Origin: Alphaproteobacteria bacterium
Lineage (GTDB): Bacteria > Pseudomonadota > Alphaproteobacteria > JAAEOK01
NCBI GenBank assembly: GCA_024244705.1
Contig: JAAEOK010000098.1
Location: 1 to 64,000 of the forward strand
Direction: 5' to 3'
DNA length: 64,000 nucleotides
Within the stretch, counting starts at the first letter, position 1. Each line of letters begins with the position of its first letter. The notes under the pieces are model-generated. The model searched no databases. It was not told the DNA's origin and saw only the letters and a program-made list of their open reading frames with translations. Shown piece after piece: positions 26,373-34,148 of the stretch. The translations under genes were made by a program, and so were the position numbers.

Positions 26373-27056
26373 ATGAGCACGGCAATTGATGACGATTTCT
26401 TCGATCGAATCGCCGATACGGTCATCGACGGTGACGACGACGAATGTATTCGCCTGATTGAGGAAGGCCTGAAGAACGGCATGGACCCCCTGGATGGCGT
26501 CGAGAAGGGCCTGGTGCCGGGAATCAGACAGGTTGGAGTGGATTTCGGCGCCGGCGTCATCTTCCTTCCGGAACTCACCATGGCGGCCAAGGTCATGAAG
26601 GTGGGAGTCGCGATCCTCGATGAACGAATCAAGATCGGCGGCGCGACCAGGATGTCGTCGGGAAAGGTGGTCATTGGAACCGTCAAGGGCGACATCCACG
26701 ACATCGGTAAATCGTTGGTGGCGGCCCTGCTTCAAGCCAATGGATACGACGTCGTCGATTTGGGCGTCGACGTAGACAACGATGATTTTATCGCGGCCGT
26801 CTTGGAGCACGAGCCCGACGTCCTGGGGATGTCGTCGCTATTGACCCTGCCCCTCCTGCAAATGGGCAAGGTGATAGAGAAACTGGATCAGTCCGGCATG
26901 CGGAACCGGATCAAGGTTGTCGTCGGTGGTTGTCCGATTACCCAGGGATTCGCCGACGAAATCGGCGCCGATGCCGTCGGCTTCGATGCACAGGACGCGG
27001 TGTTCAAGGTGGACGGGCTCATGGGCATCAACAGGCCGCCGGTGGGAGCGGGCTGA
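26373..27056 (+). CDS. Corrinoid (B12-binding) protein partner of MttB
   Basis: This 227-residue protein of the MtbC/MttC type has two parts. A helical cap domain (residues 10-90, LEEG-like repeats, VPGIRQVGVDFGAGVIFLPE) is followed by a Rossmann B12 domain. The cobalt-ligand motif DIHDIG (Asp107, His109, Gly112) and the Gly-rich MSSLLTLPL / VVGGCPITQGFA loops are intact. It receives the methyl group from the MttB-like enzyme. No reductive activase and no dedicated corrinoid:folate methyltransferase are in the window; the GcvT-type protein of the hyu operon could supply a folate step only by inference. The DNA from 27057 to 27248 shows no gene and looks like worn IS sequence. Confidence 0.9.
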   Translation: MSTAIDDDFFDRIADTVIDGDDDECIRLIEEGLKNGMDPLDGVEKGLVPGIRQVGVDFGAGVIFLPELTMAAKVMKVGVAILDERIKIGGATRMSSGKVVIGTVKGDIHDIGKSLVAALLQANGYDVVDLGVDVDNDDFIAAVLEHEPDVLGMSSLLTLPLLQMGKVIEKLDQSGMRNRIKVVVGGCPITQGFADEIGADAVGFDAQDAVFKVDGLMGINRPPVGAG

Positions 27057-27248
27057 GCGCCTGCACCAAGGGTGGCACCCAGGCTGAAATGGATAGTCGA
27101 ATTCGACCAGCGCTTTCACCCGTTCGGAAATGAAGCTGGCAGGGGTGTCGATTCTGGCCGGAAACTGACTGCAGAGATGTAACTTCCGTAAACCGAGATT
27201 CCCTGAGACTTCCTGGCTTTCGGTCGGTCAGAAGCTAATCTCGACCTC

Positions 27249-27344
27249 ATGATCCAGACGCCCCTGCTGTTGCTTCGTGAGCTTGCCGGTTGCTTCAGAT
27301 CCCGCGCTGAAATCGAACTCGAGAATCTTGTTCTCCGTCACTAG
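27249..27344 (+). pseudogene. N-terminal scrap of an integrase-core transposase
   Basis: Thirty-one codons encode MIQTPLLLLRELAGCF and then RSRAEIELENLVLRH before a stop. This is the conserved opening of the family seen at 12152 (SRAELQVENLALRHQ). Nothing else of the gene remains. The DNA from 27345 to the IS21 left end shows no recognisable feature. Confidence 0.7.
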
Positions 27345-27556
27345 AGTGCTTCATGATTAGTTTGAAGCGTATCCGGAATTTCTGAAATAGTTTGCACATT
27401 CGTCTTCGCTGAAGGTTCCGCTGAGGTGTCCGAGCTGGCGCTGTAAGCGGCGGTGACAAATTAGTCCACGGAAGCGGGGGGATTTGTCCATCCGCGGGCA
27501 GAGTAACACTCTGCCAGCTGTAGCCTTCACTCCTTTTGGGGATGGAAGGCGGGAGG

Positions 27557-29056
27557 ATGTACACCGTGGACCTATATCTGCGTGTTCGACTGGCGTGCCA
27601 TGTTGATGGGTTGAGTCAGCGCGAAGCAGCAAGCCGGTTTGGCATAGCACGCGAGACGGTGAAGAAGATGCTGCGTCATTCGGAGCCGCCTGGCTACCGT
27701 CGCCGCCAACCACCGAAGCGTCCGAAGCTGGCCCCGTTCACGGGTATCATCGACCGTATTCTGGAGGAGGATCGAGCGGTCCACCGCAAGCAGCACCACA
27801 CGGCGAAGCGGATATTCGAGCGTCTGCGGGACGAGCATGGCTTCACGGGTGGGCAGACCATCGTCAAGGATTACGTTCGCGAACGGCGCCGTCGTCTGCG
27901 GGAGATGTTCGTGCCGCTGGCACATCGGCCGGGGCAAGCCCAGGCGGACTTTGGCGAGGCAGATGCGATTATCGCCGGGGTCAAGCGGCGGGCGCATTTT
28001 TTCGCCATGGACCTTCCCCACAGCGACGCCTGCTTCGTTGCGGCCTTCCCGGCGGCGACGACGGAAGCTTGGCTGGACGGCCACAACAGGGCCTTCGCCT
28101 TCTTCGGCGGGGTCCCCCAGTCGATCCTGTATGATAACGACAAGTGCCTGGTGTCGCGCATCCTGCCGGACGGCACACGGCAACGGACGCGGTCTTTCAG
28201 CGGGCTGCAATCCCATTATCTCTTCGAGGACCGTTATGGCCGTCCCGGCAAGGGGAACGACAAAGGCAAGGTGGAGGGGTTGGTTGGCTACGCGCGGCGG
28301 AACTTCATGGTGCCGCTTCCCCGGTTCGAGAGCTGGGATACCTTCAATGCCCACCTGGAGGAGTTGTGCCGCAAACGTGAAGGCGACGTCCTGCGCGGCC
28401 ACCGCGAGTCGATTGGCGAGCGCCTCGAGCGTGATCGCGAGGCGTTGATGGTGTTGCCGCCGGCGCCGTTCGAGGCCTGCGACAAACAGGCCACGCGGGT
28501 CAACTCCCTGTCCCTGGTGCGCTACCGGAGCAACGACTACTCGGTGCCAGTCGCCTACGGCCACCAGGACGTCTGGGTTCGAGGCTATGTCGATGAGGTG
28601 GTCATCGGTTGCGGCGGCGAGATCATTGCTCGTCACCGCCGTTCCTACGACCGGGAGGACATGGTCTTCGATCCGATCCACTACCTGCCTTTGCTGGAGC
28701 ACAAGATCGGCGCCTTGGACCAGGCCGCACCGCTGGCCGGCTGGGATCTTCCCGAGGCGTTTGCAACCCTGCGCCACCTTCTGGAAGCTCGCTTGGGTAA
28801 GCCAGGCAAGCGGGAATACGTGCAGGTCCTGCGGCTTCTGGAGACCTTCGATCTCAGGGAACTCAATGGCGCCATCAAGGATGCCTTGCGCCTGGGTGCG
28901 ATCAGCTATGACGCCGTCAAACACCTGGTGCTGTGCCGGGTCGAACGGCGTCCGCCCCGGCTCGACTTGGATGTCTATCCCTATCTGCCACGGGCTCGGG
29001 TGGCGACCACGGCCGCCGCCAGTTATATGAGCCTGTTGGCTGGAGACGCGCCATGA
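27557..29056 (+). CDS. istA: IS21-family transposase IstA
   Basis: From the ATG at 27557 (MYTVDLYLRVRLACHVDG) the protein has 499 residues. It has an N-terminal helix-turn-helix (SQREAASRFGIARETVKKML). The DDE integrase core shows Asp in QAQADFGEADA, Asp in ILYDNDKCLV and Glu in KGKVEGLVGYARR. The C-terminal Mu-type beta-barrel part contains RYRSNDYSVPVAYG. It cuts and joins the element ends and is targeted by IstB. The frame is intact and its stop overlaps the istB start (ATGA), typical of the family. Confidence 0.93.
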   Translation: MYTVDLYLRVRLACHVDGLSQREAASRFGIARETVKKMLRHSEPPGYRRRQPPKRPKLAPFTGIIDRILEEDRAVHRKQHHTAKRIFERLRDEHGFTGGQTIVKDYVRERRRRLREMFVPLAHRPGQAQADFGEADAIIAGVKRRAHFFAMDLPHSDACFVAAFPAATTEAWLDGHNRAFAFFGGVPQSILYDNDKCLVSRILPDGTRQRTRSFSGLQSHYLFEDRYGRPGKGNDKGKVEGLVGYARRNFMVPLPRFESWDTFNAHLEELCRKREGDVLRGHRESIGERLERDREALMVLPPAPFEACDKQATRVNSLSLVRYRSNDYSVPVAYGHQDVWVRGYVDEVVIGCGGEIIARHRRSYDREDMVFDPIHYLPLLEHKIGALDQAAPLAGWDLPEAFATLRHLLEARLGKPGKREYVQVLRLLETFDLRELNGAIKDALRLGAISYDAVKHLVLCRVERRPPRLDLDVYPYLPRARVATTAAASYMSLLAGDAP

Positions 29057-29823
29057 CCGATAGGCCGCAAGTGTTGCTGGCCCATCATCTCAAGACCCTC
29101 AAGCTGCCGACCTTCCTGCGCGAGTATGACAAGCTGGCCCGCCAGTGCGCCGCCGAGGGCGTCGACCATGTACGTTATCTTGTCCGCTTGACCGAGTTGG
29201 AGTTGATCGATCGCGAACGCCGCATGATCGAGCGGCGGATCAGGCAGGCCAAGTTCCCCGCCGTCAAGAGCCTCGACAGCTTCGAGTTCAAGGCCATCGC
29301 CTCGCTCAACAAGATGTTGGTCTTGGAGTTGGCGCGATGCGAATACATCGAGCGTCGTGAGAATGTCATCGCGCTCGGCAACAGCGGTACCGGCAAGACC
29401 CATATCGCCCTTGGCCTTGGTCTGGCCGCCTGCCAGAAAGGCCTCACCGTTGGCTTCATCACAGCGGCGGCTTTGGTCCACGAGTTGATCGAGGCCAGGG
29501 ACGAAAAGCGCCTGCTGCGCTTCCAGAAGCAGCTGGCAAAATACAGATTGCTGATCATCGATGAACTCGGCTTCGTGCCGCTCAGCAAAACCGGCGCCGA
29601 ACTGCTGTTCGAGGTGTTCAGCCAACGTTACGAACGCGGCTCCACCCTGGTGACCAGCAATCTGCCCTTCGACGAGTGGACCGAAGTGTTCGGCTCCGAA
29701 CGCCTGACCGGGGCCTTGCTGGACCGTCTCACCCATCATGTCCATATCCTGGAAATGAACGGCGAGAGCTATCGCCTCAATCAAAGCCGAAAACGACGAA
29801 AATCCCGAAAAACGCCTCCTTAA
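29053..29823 (+). CDS. istB: IS21-family ATPase helper IstB
   Basis: This 256-residue AAA+ DnaC-like protein has Walker A GNSGTGKTHIA at about residue 110 and Walker B LLIIDELGF. The sensor-like LVTSNLPFDEWTEVF and the arginine-rich end are normal. IstB oligomerises on target DNA and stimulates IstA. The start at 29053 gives the standard length, and longer upstream starts fall inside istA. Both transposition genes look intact, so the element may still move. Confidence 0.93.
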   Translation: MTDRPQVLLAHHLKTLKLPTFLREYDKLARQCAAEGVDHVRYLVRLTELELIDRERRMIERRIRQAKFPAVKSLDSFEFKAIASLNKMLVLELARCEYIERRENVIALGNSGTGKTHIALGLGLAACQKGLTVGFITAAALVHELIEARDEKRLLRFQKQLAKYRLLIIDELGFVPLSKTGAELLFEVFSQRYERGSTLVTSNLPFDEWTEVFGSERLTGALLDRLTHHVHILEMNGESYRLNQSRKRRKSRKTPP

Positions 29824-30141
29824 CCACTGAGGCCATGGTTGACCCGGTGGGTCCACAGGCACCCCCCACGCTGCTTCGCTTCGCGTCGTGCAAAGCGCTA
29901 CTCGAAGCAGCGCGGTTCCCTCCTAAGGACTACCGGGACAACCCGCAACACCACATTCGGCATCACATCAAGTGGACTAATCTTACGCCGCCCTGTGGAG
30001 TGACCCCCAGGGGCTGGACTAACTTTGCTCCGCCGTTGACAAAAGGTTCCGCACAGTTCGGATATTCCGCAGTAAAGGCCAAAACCTACGCCGTTCAAGG
30101 GACCTCGGTCCACGGAAGGAGAATATCCATTACGCACATAA

Positions 30142-30232
30142 TGGCGGAGGGAGTGGGATTCGAACCCACGATACGGGGGTACCGTATACACGCTTTCCAA
30201 GCGTGCGCCTTCGACCGCTCGGCCATCCCTCC
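30142..30232 (-). tRNA. tRNA-Ser(GGA)
   Basis: The minus strand gives the acceptor GGAGGGA paired with TCCCTCC and followed by discriminator G and an encoded CCA (30142-30144). The anticodon arm is CACGC-TTGGAAA-GCGTG, so the anticodon is GGA. The TTCGAATCC T-loop and a long variable arm (ACGGTACCCCCGT) mark it as class II serine tRNA. Its 3' end faces the IS-rich left half of the window. Confidence 0.96.
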
Positions 30233-30421
30233 CCCTGAAGGGCGCCACGTATAGCAGGTCGGCCGGGCATGGCCAAGCGCGGGCGCGTTCCCGATACGGC
30301 GCAGTTCCGCGACTGCTGCTGCGGCGGCGTGACGGCGCGAATGGCGGGCAATCGGTCACCGGGCGAATGCCGAACGCAGCCATGATAATAGATCTTGCGA
30401 AAACCAGAACTTATCGTTAAA

Positions 30422-30434
30422 CAATAATTTATTG
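30422..30434. promoter_or_regulatory. Small palindrome upstream of DUF2975-XRE genes
   Basis: CAATAA-T-TTATTG is a perfect 6+6 inverted repeat 17 bases before the ATG at 30451. A site this close to the start of a two-gene unit ending in an XRE regulator may be its own operator. Confidence 0.4.
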
Positions 30435-30450
30435 CTGCGAAACGAACACC

Positions 30451-30996
30451 ATGATCGAACCGTCCCAACTCCACAAAATTCAGCGCCTGAGCGCCGTGAT
30501 GCGGGTGCTGACGGTCGCCGCGTTGGCCGTTTTGCCCGTGCTGCTGGCCGCGCTGTGGCTGTTCGCGCCGGAGATTTTCTGGAACACCCCTGAACTGCAA
30601 ATGGTCCGGCGCAGCGACCCCGACCTGCCGCTCGGACTCCGCGTCGCCGCGGCCGCGGTGACCCTGGCCGCCGCGGGCCCGTTGCTGTTCGGCCTCGATC
30701 AATTGCGCCGTTTGTTCACACTCTATTGCACCGGCAAGGTGTTCGTCGCCGAAGGCGCCCGGCGGCTCCGCGCCTTCGCCTGGGCGGTGATCCTGATGGC
30801 AGTCGTCCAGCCGGTCGCTGGCGCCGCCCTGACCGTCCTGCTCACACTCGACAACCCTCCCGGGCAACGCATGCTGTCGATCAGTTTCGGCAGCGGCGAG
30901 ATCCAGACGCTGTTCGTCGGCCTGCTGTTTCTCGTCGTCGCCACGATCATGGGCGAGGCGACCCGCATCGCCGACGAAAATGCCGAATTCGTCTAA
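30451..30996 (+). CDS. DUF2975-family membrane protein
   Basis: This 181-residue protein has four predicted membrane segments (about 18-40, 68-90, 110-135 and 153-172). A short loop, LFTLYCTGKVFVAEGARRLR, is characteristic of DUF2975 (PF11188). Such proteins nearly always precede a small YozG-like XRE repressor, as here with a 7-base gap. Their job is unknown; sensing or modulation of the partner regulator at the membrane has been suggested by context only. The pair looks complete. Confidence 0.85.
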   Translation: MIEPSQLHKIQRLSAVMRVLTVAALAVLPVLLAALWLFAPEIFWNTPELQMVRRSDPDLPLGLRVAAAAVTLAAAGPLLFGLDQLRRLFTLYCTGKVFVAEGARRLRAFAWAVILMAVVQPVAGAALTVLLTLDNPPGQRMLSISFGSGEIQTLFVGLLFLVVATIMGEATRIADENAEFV

Positions 30997-31003
30997 GAAA
31001 TAG

Positions 31004-31222
31004 ATGGCGATCGTGGTCAATCTCGATGTCATGCTGGCCCGCCGCAAGGTGAAATCGAAGGACCTCGCCGCCCATGTCGGGATCACCGAGCAAAACATCT
31101 CACTGCTCAAGTCGGGCAAGGTCCGGGGCGTGCGATTCGCCACCCTGGAACGGATCTGCGCCTATCTCGACTGCCAACCGGGCGACATCCTCGAATACGA
31201 TCCCGATGTCACCGATGACTAG
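31004..31222 (+). CDS. YozG-like XRE helix-turn-helix regulator
   Basis: This 72-residue single-domain regulator has a Cro/XRE helix-turn-helix in LAAHVGITEQNISLLKSGKV (about residues 22-41). It ends RICAYLDCQPGDILEYDPD, the usual tail of YozG-type partners of DUF2975. It starts 7 bases after the membrane gene, so the two are cotranscribed. The palindrome at 30422-30434 is a candidate binding site. Confidence 0.88.
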   Translation: MAIVVNLDVMLARRKVKSKDLAAHVGITEQNISLLKSGKVRGVRFATLERICAYLDCQPGDILEYDPDVTDD

Positions 31223-31430
31223 GGCAGTGGTTACCGCCGCAGTGTTGGTTTTGACGTTCCTGGGCGCGGGATGCGACCGGCGCGATTGGGACGACGGGCT
31301 GGCGCGCCTGCCGCGTAACATGATCGAGGCGGCCTGCCTGTCGGCCGACAATTGTGTGGTCCAATGTGCGGGCGGCGGCACCAAGGGCCGCAGCTTTCCC
31401 CACCGTTGCGTCCAAGGTCCGGTGAATTAG
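31215..31430 (+). CDS. Small lipoprotein
   Basis: This 71-residue protein begins MTRAVVTAAVLVLTFLGAGC, a lipoprotein signal with lipobox LGAGC. The mature part has four more cysteines in CLSADNCVVQC and HRC spacing. The ATG at 31215 lies inside the XRE gene and overlaps its end by 8 bases, which suggests coupling. No family was recognised. The four mature cysteines could form two disulfides in the periplasm. Confidence 0.6.
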   Translation: MTRAVVTAAVLVLTFLGAGCDRRDWDDGLARLPRNMIEAACLSADNCVVQCAGGGTKGRSFPHRCVQGPVN

Positions 31431-31431
31431 G

Positions 31432-31923
31432 TCATTCGACCTTGCACTGCCCGACCGAGCCGACCAGACAGCGGACTTTGCCATCGATCCAGGTCGCGCC
31501 GGAGAAGTTCGCTTTTTCCACATTGGCATCGGTCAGGTCGGCGTCGCGCAGATTGGCCCCGGTGAGATCGACGCCGCGTAGATAGGCGTCGCGCAGGTTG
31601 GCCCCGCGCAGATTGGCATAGCTCAGATCGGCGTCACGTAAATTGGCGCCGGCGAGGTCGGTGCCCCGGAGCGAAACCAGAGACAGGTTGGTGTCCCGGA
31701 GGTTGCCCTCCCGCAGCACCGCGAAGCGAAGATTGGCCCCGCTGAAATCCGCGCCGGCCAAATTGGCGCCGCCGAGGTCGGCGCCGACCAACTCGACCCC
31801 GCTCTTGTCGCAGCCCCGCCAATCGACCGCGGGAGCCGGCGGATCGCCGCAGGCACCCAGGGCCATCGCCGGCGTCATGAGGGCGGCGACGGCCGGCAGG
31901 ATAAGATGAAAGCGTGCGCGCAT
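31432..31923 (-). CDS. Secreted pentapeptide-repeat protein
   Basis: This 163-residue protein starts with a signal peptide (about residues 1-23, ending ALGAC). It then shows consecutive A(D/N)LxX pentapeptides from ELVGADLGGANLAGADFSGA to ADLTDANVEKANF, about 18 repeats. Such repeats fold as a right-handed quadrilateral beta-helix. Short exported versions have no known activity; a structural or inhibitory role is possible. It follows choV by 22 bases on the same strand, so it may be read with the choline transporter, without an obvious functional link. It converges with the lipoprotein gene. Confidence 0.85.
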   Translation of the reverse strand: MRARFHLILPAVAALMTPAMALGACGDPPAPAVDWRGCDKSGVELVGADLGGANLAGADFSGANLRFAVLREGNLRDTNLSLVSLRGTDLAGANLRDADLSYANLRGANLRDAYLRGVDLTGANLRDADLTDANVEKANFSGATWIDGKVRCLVGSVGQCKVE

Positions 31924-31945
31924 CGTCCTCTCACCGCTTCAATTG

Positions 31946-33184
31946 TCAGCCGCCGACCGCCGGTTCGTCGTCCGCGGCCGCCGCATCGGCGGCCACCTTG
32001 GCGGCCAAGCCGGATTGCCGCAGCATGCCCTGATAGATCTCGTCGTCGCCGACCACGCCGATCATGCGTTCGTCCTCTACGATGACCACCGGGGTGCCGG
32101 TTCGCGAACGGATCTCGATCGCCGTGTGCATGCGGAGGTCGGGGCCGGCGGTTACGACTTCCTCATGGCCCAGCTCGTCGAGGTCGAGCCCGGGATCGTA
32201 GGCGACGAGGCGGCCATCGGCGCCATCGACGGTGACCTTGACCGGCCGGTTTCGATCGTCGACGACGACGCGGCTGTGGCCCGACCAGTCGAGCCGCAGC
32301 TCGCCGCTCTCTTGCTCGATCCGCGCGACCGGCGTCATCAGCGAGGCGCAGCGCAGGACATGCAACGGGTTCATATTGGCGACGAAGTCGGCGACGTATT
32401 GGTTGGCCGGATGAAGCACGATCTCTTCGGGCTTGCCGTACTGAACGATGCGGCCGCCATCCATGATCGCGATATGGCTGCCGATCTTGATCGCCTCGTC
32501 GAGATCGTGGCTGACGAATATGATCGTCTTCTTGAGCGTACGCTGCAGATCGAGCAGTTCGTCCTGCAGGTGGTTGCGGATCAGCGGGTCGAGCGCCGAG
32601 AACGGTTCGTCCATCAGCAGGATTTCGGCGTCGGTCGCGAAGGCGCGCGCGAGGCCGACCCGTTGCTGCATGCCGCCGGACAGTTCATGGCCATACTTGT
32701 TCTTCCAAGGCTCGAGGGAGACCAGTTTCAATTTTTCTCCGACCGTCGCCTTGCGTTCCTCCTTGCTGACGCCGCGGAGTTCGAGGCCGAGGCCGACATT
32801 CTCCTCGACCGTCCGCCACGGCAACAGGCCGAACTGCTGAAAGACCATGGCGACGCGTCCCATGCGCAGGTGGCGCAAGACCTTTGCGCTACAGCTCGCG
32901 ACGTCGATGGTGGTGTCGCCATCGGCGACCAAGACCTCGCCGCGCGTCACCTTGTTGAGGCCGTTGACGGCGCGCAGCAGCGTCGACTTGCCGGAACCGG
33001 ACAGGCCCATCAGGACGCAGATCTCGCCTTCCTCGATGGCGATCGAGCAGTTGCTGGCGCCGAGCACGCTGCCGGTCTCCTCGAGGATCTCCTCGCGGGT
33101 CTCGCCGGCGTCGGCCAGCGGTAGCGCCGCCGTCGCGTTGTCGCCGAAGATGATGCTGACGTTCTTGAATTCGACCACCGCCAT
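31946..33184 (-). CDS. choV: Choline/glycine betaine ABC transporter ATP-binding protein
   Basis: This 412-residue ProV-type ATPase has Walker A GLSGSGKSTLL, the signature LSGGMQQRVGLARAFA and Walker B ILLMDEPFSALD. An N-terminal insertion before the Walker A region (DAGETREEILEETG) is typical of ChoV. The C-terminal extension after residue 290 is a regulatory domain with CBS-like elements (IEIRSRTGTPVVIVED, MIGVVGDDEIY). It energises uptake by the adjacent permease. The gene follows choW after 3 bases. Confidence 0.9.
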   Translation of the reverse strand: MAVVEFKNVSIIFGDNATAALPLADAGETREEILEETGSVLGASNCSIAIEEGEICVLMGLSGSGKSTLLRAVNGLNKVTRGEVLVADGDTTIDVASCSAKVLRHLRMGRVAMVFQQFGLLPWRTVEENVGLGLELRGVSKEERKATVGEKLKLVSLEPWKNKYGHELSGGMQQRVGLARAFATDAEILLMDEPFSALDPLIRNHLQDELLDLQRTLKKTIIFVSHDLDEAIKIGSHIAIMDGGRIVQYGKPEEIVLHPANQYVADFVANMNPLHVLRCASLMTPVARIEQESGELRLDWSGHSRVVVDDRNRPVKVTVDGADGRLVAYDPGLDLDELGHEEVVTAGPDLRMHTAIEIRSRTGTPVVIVEDERMIGVVGDDEIYQGMLRQSGLAAKVAADAAAADDEPAVGG

Positions 33185-33187
33185 CGC

Positions 33188-34036
33188 TCAGTCCTCCTTC
33201 TTCTCGGCCGAACGCTGCTTGCAGATGCGGTCGAGGAGGATGGCAAGGATGACGATACAGATGCCGGATTCGACGCCCTTCGGAATGTTGACCGTGTTAA
33301 GTGCCTGGACCACCGGCTTGCCCAACCCGTCGGCGCCGACCAGGGCGGCGATGACGACCATCGACAGCGACAGCATGATGCACTGGGTGAGGCCGGCCAT
33401 GATTGTCGGCATGGCGTAGGGGAATTCGACCTTCCACAGCAATTGCCGCTTGGTCGCGCCGAACGATTCGGCCGCCTCCTTCAGCGGGTCGGGCACCGAC
33501 GATATGCCGAGATAGGTGAGCCGGATCGGCGCCGGGATGGCGAAGATCACCGTCGAGATCAGGCCCGGCACGAGGCCGAGGCCGAACAGCACCAAGGTCG
33601 GGATCAGGTAGACGAAGGTCGGGATCGTCTGCATCAGGTCGAGCACCGGGCGCAGCGCCGTATAGAGCCAGGGCCGATGGGCCGCGGCAACACCGAGCGG
33701 CACGCCGACAGCCATACAGACTGTGGTCGCGAAGATGATCAGCGCGAAGGTCTGGATCAGCGCCTCCCAGTAGCCGAGATTGGCGACCAGGAGCAGCGAC
33801 AGGATGATACCGAGGGCGAGGATAATCGAGCGGTGCAACCAGAAGGCGAACGCGGCGACGAGGACCATCAGAACGAACGGATTGACCCACAACAGCACAT
33901 CGGTCAGTCCTTCCATGACGAACCGCAGATTGTCGGTCACGTAATCGAGGACGGTCGCGAAATTGTCCTCGATGAACAGAATAAAATCATCGGCCCAGAT
34001 CCCGAGCGGAATCTTGTGCGATGTCAGCCATTCCAT
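33188..34036 (-). CDS. choW: Choline/glycine betaine ABC transporter permease
   Basis: This 282-residue ProW-like permease has six to seven membrane helices. The cytoplasmic EAA-type loop reads ISSVPDPLKEAAESFGATKR. It starts MEWLTSHKIPLGIWADDFIL with a long first periplasmic part, as in ChoW. It lies between choX and choV in one operon. A strong stem-loop separates it from choX upstream. Confidence 0.9.
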   Translation of the reverse strand: MEWLTSHKIPLGIWADDFILFIEDNFATVLDYVTDNLRFVMEGLTDVLLWVNPFVLMVLVAAFAFWLHRSIILALGIILSLLLVANLGYWEALIQTFALIIFATTVCMAVGVPLGVAAAHRPWLYTALRPVLDLMQTIPTFVYLIPTLVLFGLGLVPGLISTVIFAIPAPIRLTYLGISSVPDPLKEAAESFGATKRQLLWKVEFPYAMPTIMAGLTQCIMLSLSMVVIAALVGADGLGKPVVQALNTVNIPKGVESGICIVILAILLDRICKQRSAEKKED

Positions 34037-34102
34037 TGTCCGCCTCCCCTGCTGGTGCCGGTCGCGGGCCGTTCATCGGCCCTTGTTTTAGCCCGGCTCA
34101 AG

Positions 34103-34143
34103 GCGACGGCGGCCGGGCCCATCCCGGACCGCCGTCCCGTCGC
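34103..34143 (-). promoter_or_regulatory. Stem-loop between choX and choW
   Basis: GCGACGGCGGCCGGG and CCCGGACCGCCGTCCCGTCGC pair almost completely around a small loop. In ABC operons such a structure after the binding-protein gene often protects the upstream mRNA or lowers downstream expression, raising binding protein over permease. A T5 run lies on the plus-strand side only, so it is not a clear terminator for choX. Confidence 0.5.
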
Positions 34144-34148
34144 TTTTT

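Larger units (their letters stand above)
27442..30041 (+). mobile_element. IS21-family insertion sequence
   Basis: The 2.6-kb element carries istA and istB between related ends. The left end reads TGTAAGCGGCGGTGACAAAT and the right end, reverse-complemented, TGTCAACGGCGGAGCAAAGT; both continue into TTAGTCCA. By eye 21 of the first 28 bases match. A second TTAGTCCA lies inside the right end (about 29971-29980), as expected for the multiple transposase sites of this family. The bases outside the ends give no obvious target duplication. The right end lies about 100 bases from tRNA-Ser. Confidence 0.85.

Noticed and set aside
27432-30052. Target-site duplication around the IS21 element (AAGGTTCCGC occurs on both sides)
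   Set aside because: The left copy is 20 bases away from the element end, so it is not an adjacent duplication. It may be coincidence or part of an older repeat.
30142-30232. A direct repeat of the tRNA-Ser 3' end as left attachment site inside the window
   Set aside because: I looked for TGGCGGAGGGAG and ATTCGAACCC to the left and saw none. An exhaustive search was not possible by eye.
31432-31923. CRISPR-like regularity in the pentapeptide-repeat gene
   Set aside because: The 15-base periodicity is the codon pattern of A(D/N)LxX protein repeats, not a spacer array.
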